Assembly: GCA_033239525.1 (NCBI GenBank)
Contig: BSYO01000023.1
Span: forward strand, 13,036,158 to 13,100,157
Direction: 5' to 3'
DNA: 64,000 bases
Source: Nepenthes gracilis
Taxonomy: Eukaryota; Streptophyta; Magnoliopsida; Caryophyllales; Nepenthaceae
The translations under genes and the position numbers were made by a program. The notes under the pieces were generated by a model. That model was not told where the DNA came from and ran no database searches. It worked only from the letters and a program-made list of their open reading frames with translations. This document shows, piece after piece, positions 25,801 through 39,400 of this stretch; positions within the stretch are counted from its first letter, which is position 1, and the number at the start of each line of letters is the position of its first letter.

Positions 25801-27537
25801 GGATCTTATTGAGTAGTCTAAAGGAGCGAAATTTATAGAGTATAAATGGGTCTTTAAGATAAAGAAAGACTCATTAGGTAATATCGAAAGATATAAAGTA
25901 AAACTTCGTTATTAAAAGATATACTCCAAATGAAAGAATTGATTACACGGAAGCTTTTTCTCCTATATCTAAGAAATATTCTCTTCGTATTATTTTGGTA
26001 TTGATTGCTCATTTTGATATGAAATTATAACAAATAGATATTAAAATTGTATTTCTAAATGGTGACCTAGAGGAAGAGGTTTATATAAATCAACCAGAAA
26101 GATTCTCCTCTAGTGATAGTGAACAATTGGTATGCAAGCTTAAGAAATTCATATATGGAATGAAACAAGCCTCTCATAAATGGTATTTAAAATTTGATGA
26201 TGTCATCTCTTCATTTGATTTTAAACAGAATATTTTGGATCAATATATATACTAGAAGGTCGGTGGGAATAAGATTTATTTTCTTATTTTATATGTGGAT
26301 GATATTTTACTTGCATCCAATAATAACGGTTTATTGTATGAGGTAAAATAATTTTTCTCTGATAAATTTAAAATGAAAGATATGGATTATACATCTTTAT
26401 CATTGGTATTAAAATATGTCGAGATAGATTACAAGGTATTTTAGATTTATCTCATGAGACTTATATCAATAAAGTTTTACAGAGATTTCGAATAAAAGAT
26501 TATTCACCAAGTGTGGCATCCGTTGTGAATGGTGATAGGTTCAATTTGAATCAATACCTAAAAAATGATTTTGAACGATAACAAATAAAAAACATTCAAT
26601 TGTTTTTGCTGTTGGAAATTTGACGTATACTCAGATATGTATAAGACCTGGTATCGTTTTGGTAGTTAAAATATTGGAAAGATTTCAGAGTAATCCAGGT
26701 ATGGATCACTGAAATGCCACTAAAAAGTGATGAAGTATCTCCGAGGTACCAAAGATTACATACTTACATATAGACGGACCGACAATTTAAAAGTATTAGG
26801 TTATTTCGATTCAGATTTCGTTGGATGTGTTGACTCATGTAAATCAATATTTGGTTACATATTTATATTTTTCAGTGGAGCTGTATCCTAACGGAGTTCA
26901 AAGTAGACCTTGATTGCTACTTTCACTATAAAAGTTGAGTTCGTTACTTATTTTGAGATTATAAAGTATGGTATATGGATGATAAATTTTATATCTGGGT
27001 TTAGAGTTGTGGATTCCATCTCAAGGCTATTGAAGATATATTACAACAATTCAACTGCTAATTTTTTGGCTAAAAATAATAAAAATAGCAATCGAAATAA
27101 ATATATCGACATTCAGTTTTTATCCATAAATGAACTCATTAAAGGAAAAAACATTTCTATTGAGTATATTAGCACTGAATTGATGTTCGTTAATCCTTTG
27201 ACAAAAGGCATGCCACAATTAAGGTTTGGGATCTTGTAACTAAAATGTGATTAAGTTTCATTATGTGATTTTTATTGTATAAACAATGATATTTAATAAA
27301 TTTTCTATTTGTTTGTGATATTTTTTAAAATTTTTATATACACATTAGTTGATTATTTTGAGAATATCATCAATTGTTGGATAAAGAATAAATATAACAT
27401 TTATTCATAAAATAATATTACTCATATTCGGATATATTTTGAGAAATATAATATATTGTAATATCACGGATGATACTACTCATTAATAAAGAATTTATCG
27501 TCATTATTCATATTTTATTTTTAAGATTGAGGATTGA

Positions 27538-27777
27538 TGGGTTTGGTTATTACATCAAATAAAATATGGACCAATTGGAAGAAAGTTAACGGTTCAGTTT
27601 TATTAAATTCTGAAATTGAATGAATTGATTATGGTTCATATTTAATGCAAATTAAGACTGATAACGCTCATCTCATAGTACTCCATTATTACATAGTAAT
27701 GTCCTCCGATTTAAATAATTGATAAAATTATCTGATAAATAGATATAAATTTGGTTTTGTTTCTAAACCTCTTCTCT
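27538..27777 (+). repeat. Right LTR of the copia element
   Basis: Begins TGATGGGTTTGG after the purine-rich stretch AAGATTGAGGAT, a plausible polypurine tract, and ends near CTAAACCTCTTCTCT. Divergence from the left copy is clearly above 10% by eye, so the insertion is old. Confidence 0.72.
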
Positions 27778-28372
27778 AAAAATACACCATTGACGAAAAG
27801 TTTGAAGGCTTGAAAGTTTCAAAACCGTGAAATAGAAGAAAAGAAAAGAGAGCAGGCAAATGGTGGGAGATTAGTGATCATTTCGTTTTATTCCGTATTT
27901 CGATCTTTTATGGTTATTTAGGTCATTTAACTCCTTTCATAAATCTCCACCATTAAAAGATTAAAAAAGCTTTATATTTTAAATTATCATAACAAAAGTT
28001 TAAAATAAGACACCAAAAGGAAAAAAAAAAAGAAAAGAAAAAGGCAATGCCTTGAAAACACTCATATACCTGGCTATTGGCTTTTTTTTTTTTAATAATT
28101 GATTCAAATTATAAAAAAATTTTCATATGATATAAAATTAAAATTATAGAAATTTAATCTTCTCAGTAACTCGTGCTACAAAAACCTTACCCACTGAGTT
28201 GTCACCAATAGATCACTTCTCATCCTTCATCCCTACTCGCTACAATCATATAAAATTATTAAATACACCATTTAATGAAGAGAAAAATATAAGATAATAT
28301 TTTTTAATTTTTTTATTATATTATTAACTTTTATTTTTAAAAAACTTTGCTTTTAAATTTGTACTTTAATAC
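27778..28372. other. Spacer between copia element and solo LTR
   Basis: AT-rich with an A/G-rich stretch at about 27830-27860 and 28015-28045. No gene or clear element seen. Confidence 0.4.
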
Positions 28373-29252
28373 TGTTACGTCCTGAATTCTCGGTTGTTGT
28401 ACGAATTATGGAACATTCGGATTCCTCGTCATCCGGAGGTGGTCGCGAAAGGGTTTGATCTCCGTCTCTATTAACCTGGGACCTGCAAAACACAATCAAC
28501 GAATAAGAAATTAGAAATACGATAGGATTTCTTCCATCGATGACACTCTGACGCTCAAGTCAACAATTTTCCGTAATAAACAGAAAGGGGCGCACGCTTA
28601 GAGGTGCGGAGAAATATGTTGTGAATGCGTGGGTAGTACGTGAATGCTTACATGGGAGAGTAATGAGCGGGTAATGAGAGACCTGATTCCCTGTATGCAC
28701 CGTGACGAGTGGCTGACTTTTTGTCGACTGAGAAAGTTGAGAAGTTTGGATCTAGAAAATGACTGTGGAGCTTAAAGTTAGTGACGTTGAGTCGATTATC
28801 CAGGATCCTATCCCCCTCTCTATAGAAGAAGGATTTTATAAGTCCCTTGGCGAGGGGCTTTGGGCGCGAGAACCCCTGTTGTAAGGATTCGTTGACCGCT
28901 GATTACTGTCGGTGGTTACAGCGTGTCAGTTGTTGTTTAGCGGTGACAGGTAGACCGCCAGGTGTTGCCGGCAACGCTTAGTCTACCCCTCGGGCTGGGA
29001 GTGACTAGGCGACTGTAGGCAGCCGCCTGAGTCGCAACTGGCAGCGCTGACTGTTTCCTCATTGGCTCGTTTCTCCTGCGCTTTTATTGTTTCCTAGCAG
29101 CAACATTAATGAGTTACAGAAGACGCCCATTGACTGTTAAACGTGGGCCATCATATAGGCCGCTCTAGAGCGTTGGGCCTCAACTACCCCTCAAGCAGCT
29201 TCTCCATGGGCTGGGCTTCGAATCTCTTTGGACTTTTGTTTCGGACCCAACA
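28373..29252 (-). mobile_element. Solo LTR, gypsy Tat-type
   Basis: An 880-bp GC-richer island that starts TGTTACG and ends CCCAACA, with TGTT/AACA inverted ends. On the - strand it has a TATA box (CTTATAAAATCC, about 28830-28842) and TTGACTTGAGCGTCAGAGTG near 28543-28562, nearly the same as CTGACTTGAGCGTCGGAGTA in the LTR of the full element at 48361-49658. The 5 bp on the two sides, AATAC and AGTAC, differ by one transition and may be the target duplication. No internal region is present. Confidence 0.75.
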
Positions 29253-30476
29253 AGTACAATTTTATTTTGTATAAAAGACAGATCAAATTAATCATATCTT
29301 TAGCCATGTAACACAGATGTTATCAAAAATTTTAATTTTTTAAAATTTTAAACAAATTTTGATTTTGAATATTTTTTGTATATCAAATCCGATTAATTTT
29401 TTTTTACACAAATTTTATATTAAAATAATAGTGCATAATAGAATAGAAAAAAATTGTCAAAAAAGACACGAAACTTTTGAAAAAACAATACTTCCTATTA
29501 TAGAAGTTTAAGCAACTCTCCAACACTGATCTCTCAAGCTCTTCCCTAGAGTAATCAAAGCTACCCAATCTCTTCGTTACACAGCCCTTTAGCATGGCTT
29601 GCTTTCCTAAGCTCTCTTGAGTTTGTCCCAAATAAGAACCAGTCATCCATTTATATAGAAATATTATTTCAACCAATAATTAAGATAATCTTTTGAATTA
29701 AACTATAAATAATTATGATTCATCATCTATAGTATTCTCTATAAATGCCCTCATCAAGAATATTCTAAAACCTCTCACATCATCTCCGAGAGCTATTAAA
29801 GTCCTTGCACATTTTAAAATCCTCATTTAACTCAACAGTCAGAATGAAAAAATAAATAAATAAATATTAAATATTAAATAGACATTAATTTTTGCCATTT
29901 ATTTATTCAAATTTTATTCCTAATTGTTGGGTTCACATAAAACTTAAAATTTTAAAAAGACCTTAACATTCATCCTCTTCTTTTGAGAATATTTTAGAAT
30001 AAAATATACATATCCTTCCTTTTCTATAATTCTAAAATTCCCTATAGTCACGGCCCTTGTTCTCTAGGGCCTTGATCGTCGGCTCCTCTGATCAAGTTAC
30101 CAGCTTCCTTAACGATCTGACACTAAAGATATGGAGGCATTAAGATTTCACATAAACCTATATTTTTGGTAACAACATAGTCCCAGTCACTTTGACTCCC
30201 TTAGGAGTTTCTTCTGAACCTTGGAGCCATTTCGTTAGTTTAAGAAAGTTGTGAAGACTAAAATCCACCCCTACCCATCAAAAGAAGGGCTCAAAAAATG
30301 CATAGAATTTCAGCATTGCTCACAAAAAATGGAGCATTACATGAGAAAAAGAATGTATGATTATAGCTATTATAACGATCAAACTCGGAGGAGTAGACCC
30401 TTTGCATTCATGAATCAATAAGTCGAATTGTATTACAACTACAAATCAACAAACCCAAAAGAACTACACAAACCTC
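29253..30476 (-). other. 3' flank and probable 3' UTR of DRP1A
   Basis: AT-rich; the part nearest 30476 is probably the DRP1A 3' UTR. No other gene seen. Confidence 0.45.
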
Positions 30477-33400
30477 CTACTTTGACCAGGCGACTGCATC
30501 GATATCTGCCTGTGCGTTCCTGTATAACTCCAATCTCTTGGCGAGATTTGTACGTCGTTGCATAATCGCTGGATCTTCGTCTAACAGCTTACCCAACATC
30601 TTTGCCTGCAAGAGGACAAATCCGAAAGGTAATTAGGAAAGGAAAATAGTCTTAATCCCACCAAATCTCTCCCCTTAGTCTGACTTTTTCCATATTTTTA
30701 TAAAAATTGAACTTACATTCAACAATTCAAAAAATTGGAAACAAAATTTGTGAAATGCAAAGCTTTGAGGATACAATTGTTATGTTAAATCTAATTTCCC
30801 AAAATCAAGGGGAAAAGTAAAATTTTTTAGCTTTGCCGATCACAAATGATATTCCTTAATTTTAAAAAATGAAAATGAAAAAGTTAGATGAATAGGTATG
30901 ATAAAAAAGAATTTTGATCAAGCACTCTTGCAAAAGGGAAGATAGTTCGTTGGAGTGCTGCTAGGGGGCCTTTTCAGTAGATAGGCTCCTTCATCTGCCT
31001 ATGGCTAGCATTAAAAGTTGGGTGATGAATGGTTATAATTAAATAAATGACTATTTAATCTCAATCAATCATCTATTGAACTTCTAATTCTGGTCATTGG
31101 GTGGTAGATCGGAGTACATCTCCATTGAAGAACCCTAACAGCTCTCAGTTCGTTGTTGGTGGTGTCGGAGGAGAGAAGAAAACATGACTGTCACTCACCT
31201 CTTTTCCACCAAGCTCTGTGAAGAAATGATCGAGCAATGAGCGCTTGGCCTCACGTACTTGACAATAAACAATGGACTTCGGGATGGAGTTCCTCAGAGT
31301 AGCACAAACCATGTTTACGTACGACAAGACAGTCGTTGCTGCTCATTTTCAACAAGACAGTGAACGTAGAAGAAAATTGAAAATAGGAAAGAAAATTAAA
31401 TTTTCCAACTAAAACAGCAAAATTGAGAATGTAGGTGCACAATGAATCAATCTCTTGTTCCCATGACATTGCCTGGTATATATCAGTGTTAGGCTTCAAA
31501 TATCGATATTTTTCTGCTATTGCGTATACAGGCAGATTCAAACTATCAGCTTATATTTGCCACGAAGTTCAAATTCACATAAAGAATTGCGTCCAACATG
31601 TCTAATAATGACACATATCACTCAATATGGCTGCAACTATGGATAACAATAGTGGTATAAATGATAGTCATAACCATATCAGTATTGGACATATTAGATA
31701 ATAAATATCGATATCAATACATTAGGAAAAAAAAATTTTAAATCATAAGCTACCAGAATCATATTGGCCAATATATCAGTCGATATTTTAAATATCGATC
31801 TATGTCAAATATATCACTGATACAATAACATATCGTGATATTGCTGTGGTATCGAGGGATATCAGTATCAGGAGACTCAATACTGATACATATCAGCCGA
31901 CATTTACATCTATAAATGTGACATATACTGATATTGATATTTTTATCCATGTTTATTTCTTTTCTAAAATTTGAAAGGCAAAATGGCATACCAATTCTCC
32001 GGAGGTATGAATCATTATATCGATCGAAAATCGAATGCGTTGGATTTCCTCCCTTCTCGACATCTTGAGGTAGCTTTCTAAAAAACTCAACCGTCAGATA
32101 GCTAGACTCCATATCGACCAGTTGCAGGGTCGCTCTCTTACTTTCATCCCTCATCCTCTCCAATGACTCACAAGCTGCATTGTTGACCTCTACCCGGAGG
32201 GTGGGATATTGTCTTAGTTCCTGCATGCCCCCGAACGCAACATAAAATTAATGTTCCTTGGTATCTGTTAGATCTAAGAAAATTTAAAGGAAAGAAAATT
32301 AATAAGTAAAAAGTTTTTTAAAAAATTGCTTTCCCCAATTAGAAATACTTTAAATTATTTTTCATCAAAATTTTTCCCAAATGATTTTCTCTACAACCTA
32401 AACATGAAAAAAGCAATTTTCTTCTATTTTTTTTCCCTTTCCTTTCAATTATTCTAGACCTAAACAAGCCCTTGCTGATGATAATGAATATAATACAAGC
32501 AAATAACACAGGGATGACTTGTATCTTTCTGTTACTCTCTTTTTTATTCATTTGTTTGCGTGTTCAAGGAAATCAGATGAAAAGTAGAAAAAAATTTAAA
32601 GACATTGCACAGTTGAAATATGAAATTTTCACAGAGGAAATATGATTTGCACAGAGGGAAGGATGATTGGATGGGAGTTTGATATAATTTTCCGACCTTC
32701 ATCTCTCACTTTTCTCTATTTTAAAAAAGAAAATGAGTTAAAGCAGTCTCTCTTGCTGAAGTAGGAGATAGATTAAATTACCTGCATTTCAATTGAAACT
32801 ATGACTAGTAGATCCCGCTTTGATCTTATCCCTGTTTGTGCAAAGAGAAAACCAACGTCTGTCTCTGGGCCCATCATATTTTTTCTATATATATCTTTTG
32901 CTCTAGGGTTTTTAGTGAGAAACACAAAATTGTAGAACCCTATGTTCAAATATATTAAAACCACTCTTCCTTCCTTTCCCGTGGATTTTCTGCACTCAGG
33001 AGTTCCACATAATCTAGTGTGTATTGTTTTGCGATTGTTTGGTGTTTTAATATTATTAATCACACAAATTTCTAACTCGACTCCAATAAGATTATTGGGC
33101 CATGTGGGCTCCTCATAACAATTATCACATATCTCTTTAGCCAATTTCACTCTTAACACAAAATCACTCAAGTCCGATTTTTTTGTTATTGAGATAGATT
33201 AATTCTTACATATTCATTCCCCAAGGAACGGGACGCCATGCATGCATTTTTATTATATATTTTCATCATACTTTTTTTTCTTTATAATTTCCAAAAGTAA
33301 GCTAAATGCAAGGCAAAATACTTTCCATCATACTTCTTTCCCTTCCTATGGAACTTTCCTAGATACAGAGCCTTAAGTTATCAGTATCCTAGAGTACCCT

Positions 33401-36400
33401 AGCACAATTTGATTTAAATCATTTGTAAACAAAGGATACAATAAATTTAAATTCACAGATACAAATACAAAAGAACAATAATGCTATGAGTTAATGCAAA
33501 GGGACTTTACCATGGTCTCTTTGATAGACTTGTGAACCAGCTCCTTCAGTATAGCATGAGCCTGGAGCCATAATGTGAGAAAAATGCAATTTTCAGAAAA
33601 ACAAACACTTAAGCATTTGGGAAATATTAATCACTCCTCTACAGTTGCATTTTAACATAAGAGAGACGATTGAAGCAATAAATGACGTCCTTGGCATCAA
33701 TGTGATACATCGAAAGGCAAAGAACAATAAAAAAAAAGATAATTTCAAAAGATAATCAATAACTTGAATCGCAAAATTAATAAGAGGCATCATCAGATAC
33801 CCAGTGCAGTGGAAGGGAATTTACACCGACACCGGACACAATCACAAACACGACATGCCGATAGGCTTTTTTTTTTTTCTAGAAATGAAGACATGATACA
33901 CTAGAAACACATTATCTAAAGTCATAGTTTACTATTTTTCTAATTAATAAACAACACCATTTTACACTAAATTAACAATATATATGCGCATATTTATTAT
34001 TTATTCACCAAAAAAATTTCATAAGAAAATGCATAATTGAACTAACATAAATAAATTATGCTTTAATATTTTCAACAGGTTATTAAAGAAAAACAATAAT
34101 AATGATATAATTTAACAAATTAAGGTAAAACTTAACATGGTAAATTTTTATATATTAACGCCTATATTTTAATTTTATTACTTTAAATTTTATAATTACT
34201 AAAGGATACAAAACTATAAGCAAAAAACCAACAACAACGTGTCTAAAATATATCTCAATCGTGTCCAAAACGTTTTTAAACAAGTCTGAACATGTTGCAA
34301 ATGTATCCAACCATGTTGAAGAGTGTAGTAAGTTTTTTTTTTTTAGAAAAAAAAATTAGACAAGTGTTAGTGTACCCAACACGTGTCAAGGTGTGTCAAA
34401 GTCCAATACATGTCGGGCACCGATATTTTAGTTCCAGAAGAGTTACAGTGTTTCTCAGATTCCATGGGAAAGTTCTTTTTTTTCCCTTGGGTACTGTTTA
34501 TTCTTTGCACTTGAAAAGGAGAATGGGAAGGGGCAGGTCCTGGAGATCAGACGTGATGTCAGCAAACATAGTCCACAAACTAGTCACAAGAAGAAATAAA
34601 TATGCATCCTCCATAAATCAAGGCAAATTACACTCCCAACTTTCAGCAATTCATAAATTATCTCAATCAACACAAATTATAGAGATGCATACCGCATCAA
34701 CGGATGCCTCGGCCGGACCTCTGATGGAAGTCAAGCAAGATTCAATTAGGCGTCGGTATCCTTGTTCAGGAGCTATCAAATGTGGTTGGTATCCATCGGC
34801 TTCGCTAATTAACTTCCTCACATTTTCCATAGAAAGTTGCTTGTCAAATTGCAACCTTTTCAAAGCAGCTGGGAGTTGATTATCAAATACATTATAGATT
34901 TTATCACCACCTGAGCGACTGCAACATTTGTAGTCATTGAGGATTAACACCAGGATCCAAAGAAATAACAAAATCTTGATCTTATTTAAAAGTAATAACC
35001 ATATTTAGTTATGTCATAACATCATCAAAACACATACATGCCATCAAGATGTTCTTTAAATATCTGATCAAAGCCTCGACATATTTCCATTATCATGTAT
35101 AGTTTTCCCTGCACCAAGGAAAAGGCATAAAAAATAATCAACAGAAATAAAAAATACTTTGTGCTACATACTGCAAGCAGAATATAAGGACAAAGTTTAA
35201 AAGCATCCAAAAGTATGATTAACCCAGAGCTGTTATAGTCCACTAGAAGGAAGGCTCTCATATTAAACCAACGGCCAAGATTAAAAATTGGATAAATAAA
35301 TAGTAGAGATTGAATAGCCATTTGAAATATCTGATGCAATTTGCACCTTTTATCCACTCAATTTCTAATCCTAACCGTTGGTGGATATGGGAGGCTTCCC
35401 TAATGAGAGGGAAGGCTTCTCCGATTAACCACCAACAAAGCCAAGGCTTGAAGGCTAAAATAATGGAGATCATCCATTTCCCTATTTAATTTCCAAATTA
35501 GGAATGCAAGTTATCACACAGGGTAAGGTGATAAAGAAGAAAAAGAAAATTCAGAGGATTGGGACTTGGGAGTGCTTCTTAATCTTATGTCATCCTTAGT
35601 CATTCAAAGAATCTAAAACGACTGCTCAAGAATATTTAAATAAATAAACAAATATAGAAACACTTACTCCAGCATCAGTAGCTACAGGCTTCCCGAGACG
35701 GTTTAACTCCGTTTCTAGTTCAACGATAGTTTTGCTGATGAGAGATTGAAGGCCAGGAATTCGAGACTTGATCACATTTTCCAAATGCTGAAAAATAGAA
35801 GATTTATACATCAAATTACAGGGATCCCAACAGATAAATTGCCAACAACACACCCAATTGCAAGCCCTTCATAATTCCAACATCAAGATGTGCAACAAAG
35901 CAGAGAGAACTGAGGTACCTTGGAAAGCATCTTGGCTAAATACTCGGAACCCATTCTTTGAGCAAGATGCTTGTACTCGGGACTATTAGCCCAGAACTCT
36001 CGCTCTTTACGTCGAGCGGCAATCATATCAACATTTTTGTTAATCTCAGCTTGTGACCGATTAACAACACCAACCCAAGGATACTGCAGCTTATATGCTC
36101 GGCCTTCCAGAATCTGCAGAACAATGGTGTCTGAATCAGAGAAAGTGTTCAACTTTGCAGATACAGAGTACTTGCATTTCCATTTGTAACGAAATCAACT
36201 CACGACTTGTTATCCAGCATCATGGGTAATGAAATTTGTATGTGCACAAAGATGACATTTCCAAGATGACAAAATGTAGGGCACAGATATGCATGTTGTT
36301 AATATTAAAAAAAAAAAAAACCCCAATAATTTCTTTATTATCTGATTGCCTGTAAGGGATGAAAGAAACATCTAGTTGTTTCTTCAATAATTTCTAATCT

Positions 36401-39400
36401 CAAAGTGGACCTCTCGGTAGGATTTGGATTGCAGGTTACAACTCACCTGCATGAAGCCAGAATCACTAGAAATCACTGGTCAATCATACATAGGTGAATT
36501 CTTTCCAAGCCCTCCATACCTCATGAAATATGCAAGAATTTTAAGAACCATTGACAATTATACTTGTCAAGAATAAGTTTTGATACAATGATCAAATTAT
36601 TTCATTGTGACTTGAAGATTATAGGAACAAAGCACAAAAACAACCCATTTACAACATAAGAAATTGGCTACGTACGTTTACTCCTCGAAGTCCCATATAG
36701 ACCCTCTGTTGACAATTATACTAGTCATTCTAAGATGTAGCAGAGAAAAATTGAACAACCACTCCGAAAAAATGCCAACCTAGAAGGGGACTGGGTCTGC
36801 CTTTTGTGGCAAAAAGGTTTTCAAAATGGAAGTAAAGATTTAGAAATATGATTCTCATGAAGCTACAAGTAGTGAAAATTCATTTTTATGGTTATAGAGA
36901 AAATGACTTTGTCTGCTTACTAAGAAGCAAGGTATGATTATCTTTTTTCCATCTAAGTGGTTTATTCTGCTTTCTCTTTCAGAAGAAAGTTTGAACCATA
37001 TTGGATCTAAAGACCCCGTAAGGTGTCACTGCCCTTTTCTTTGGATTCTAGCACAAGGCAGGACACATTTCTTGAGCCTGGAATCTGCAATAGTAAGGTT
37101 TAGAGAAATCCAGATACCAAAAAAAAAAAAAAAAAAACCACAAGCAAACAGACCATGATAAGTGGGAGGCACAACTAATCCGAGCACAAGAAAACCTTTC
37201 AAATAAGAATCAAAAGCAAATAAAGAAGATGAAGGTTAGTGATATACCTGGGAAATATTACAAATGCAATTGGGGAAAAGACCTAGGAGGAAGTCTTTAC
37301 TTGTGGTGCCAAAACAAAACACACATAAAATCTGGCTAAACTTAACTTGACACATAATGATGAAAATTTCTCCCAAATCCCCAACCAAAAAGGGAAAAAG
37401 AGAAGTTAAAGTGATAAAAAGAAAAATAAGATGACGAGAATAACAGTTCAAACATCCGCTAAAACTACTTGACTGTTGCTAAAACACTTTCAAGATGGAG
37501 ATACATTGCTTGAAGAGCAATGAAAATTGCCTTGTGTAAGTACAACTAACCAAGTCTTTCCTGTCTCAAGGGACATGGGGAGAGGTAGGTAATTTTTATT
37601 TACTATTGCTCAGAAGGCCTTTTTGGCAAATAATCATGAATATAAAAGTTAAGCTTTGGATGCTGTAGGTGGAAACATACCTAGATCAACCTAAACCAAC
37701 TGTAAAACATACAAAAGCAGGCAACAAAAAGAAAAACTTACATCAACAGCATCAGTGCCTTTATCCATAAGATCAATCTTTGTCAAAACTCCAAACGTCC
37801 TCTCTCCTGAAAATTCAGTAGCCAACCTTATTAAATCAAAACTAGCTCCACGTTAAGTATTGATGATCATACAAGTTGACAGTTAGTTAAGAACAGGTTA
37901 TAAAAAATCGGAAATGTAAGCAGATTATGGTGTCAGATTTCTCAATGGGTTAATTTTACTTAGGCTCGTGGCCAAAGGAGAAGTAGTAAACGACCAAGGA
38001 AGACCTGAACTGGAAGTGAGGGAGTACAAATGCATTTACCATCCTTACAAATTTTAAATGTTCCCCTCTATCTAGTTCAGTGGAGCAAGACGATACATTA
38101 AGTTGACCTCCTATAGGGGGACTTTTCATGTGATACTAATGTAGGATTAGTACAAAAAAAGACAGCTTCAGGTGCAAACCATCATCTACTACAAGAAAGA
38201 TTCTGTAGAAATACACCTTTTTTATCAAACTGAGTGACCATGCTTAGTGCTTATTCAAGAGACAGAATGGAATGGAAATTCTCACACTATGAGGGGTAAG
38301 ACGGAGAGGGGGAAGTTGTTGAGAATTGAACCTAAGCCATCAACCGAGGCAAGAGAGTAGCCATCCCCAGGATACCCTTGACCCAAATTCTGCCATATTC
38401 CTACAGCCTTAGCTTACACTTCAGCAACAAATCCATTAAAATGATATTAAGCAAGAAATAATGAAAGGATGTTTAGGTTTAGGCAGCATTTAAAATCTCA
38501 GTATCTGTGTGTCCATATTGGCATGGGATTTCATGAACTAACAAATTTTTCCCCATGACCATATAAAAAATGAGTTGCATATACTTGAAGAGTTTTAGTC
38601 AATTTTATCAAAACTGAAATTGATATCCCTATTAGTTACTAAAACACATTCAAAGAAGGCGATAATACGACAAGATGTATTCAATACAACAACATATATT
38701 GATAATTTCATGATACATATAATACAATATTTAAAAATATCAACCAATATTTTGACATGTGGATCCTGGTGGAAGAGATGATAAATGCATATAAAACATA
38801 CTTAAATTAGGAAATGAAGATCCAATACCATGTAACCATGAGAAACTGCCAACAAACTGAAAAGTATTGCCAAATAACAATAGCTAAAATGCCCTTGTGT
38901 TAAAGTTTAGGAAGGGGAGATAGTATCACTTCACTGGGTAAACAGCAAAATAGAGTCTTGTCAAGGGCAAATCATTTGATCTATCAGAAAACAACTATAA
39001 ATGAGCACATATTAACGCTAGGTTAAGTAATTAATGCTATTAGAAAAATAGAACAACGTTTTCCACAGAGCTCCCACTTCGTAGGGTCTGAAGATGGTCA
39101 GATACGCAGGAGGTTTCCATAGTTTGAATTCGTGGTCTTTAGGTCACGATAAAGCAACATTACTATGGTATCAAGACTCACCACCCTCAGTGGCTCAAGG
39201 CTACTAGAAAATTCAATGGGAAATTATATTGTCTATAACTAGGATTATAGAAGGCCAAGGGATTCTCCTCTAACCCTATTACTTGTTTCTGAACAAAATC
39301 ATATTCAGACTAAGAAAGCCTTGACTTCCATAGTTTATAGTTTTCTCCTAGACATGCTGACTTCTGCTGTCCTTTTAGAATACATCCTATGAGCCATGTT

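Larger units (their letters stand above)
22545..27777 (+). mobile_element. Degenerate Ty1/copia retrotransposon
   Basis: The order gag, protease, integrase, reverse transcriptase, RNase H is that of Ty1/copia. Gag: 23348-23551 (LYERWKRSNRLSL). A zinc knuckle remnant near 23968-23992 has lost its first cysteine. Protease: about 24091-24120 reads WWIDSDST where active copies have D-S-G. Integrase: WHKRLGH near 24510, and SPDQNGIIERRNRTL near 25000. RT: IDIKIVFLNGDLEEEVYINQP near 26040 and YVDDILLAS near 26290. RNase H: 26910-27239, ending LTKGMP. Dozens of stops and shifts make it non-functional. Flanking direct repeats at about 22545-22775 and 27538-27777 are the LTRs. Confidence 0.88.
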
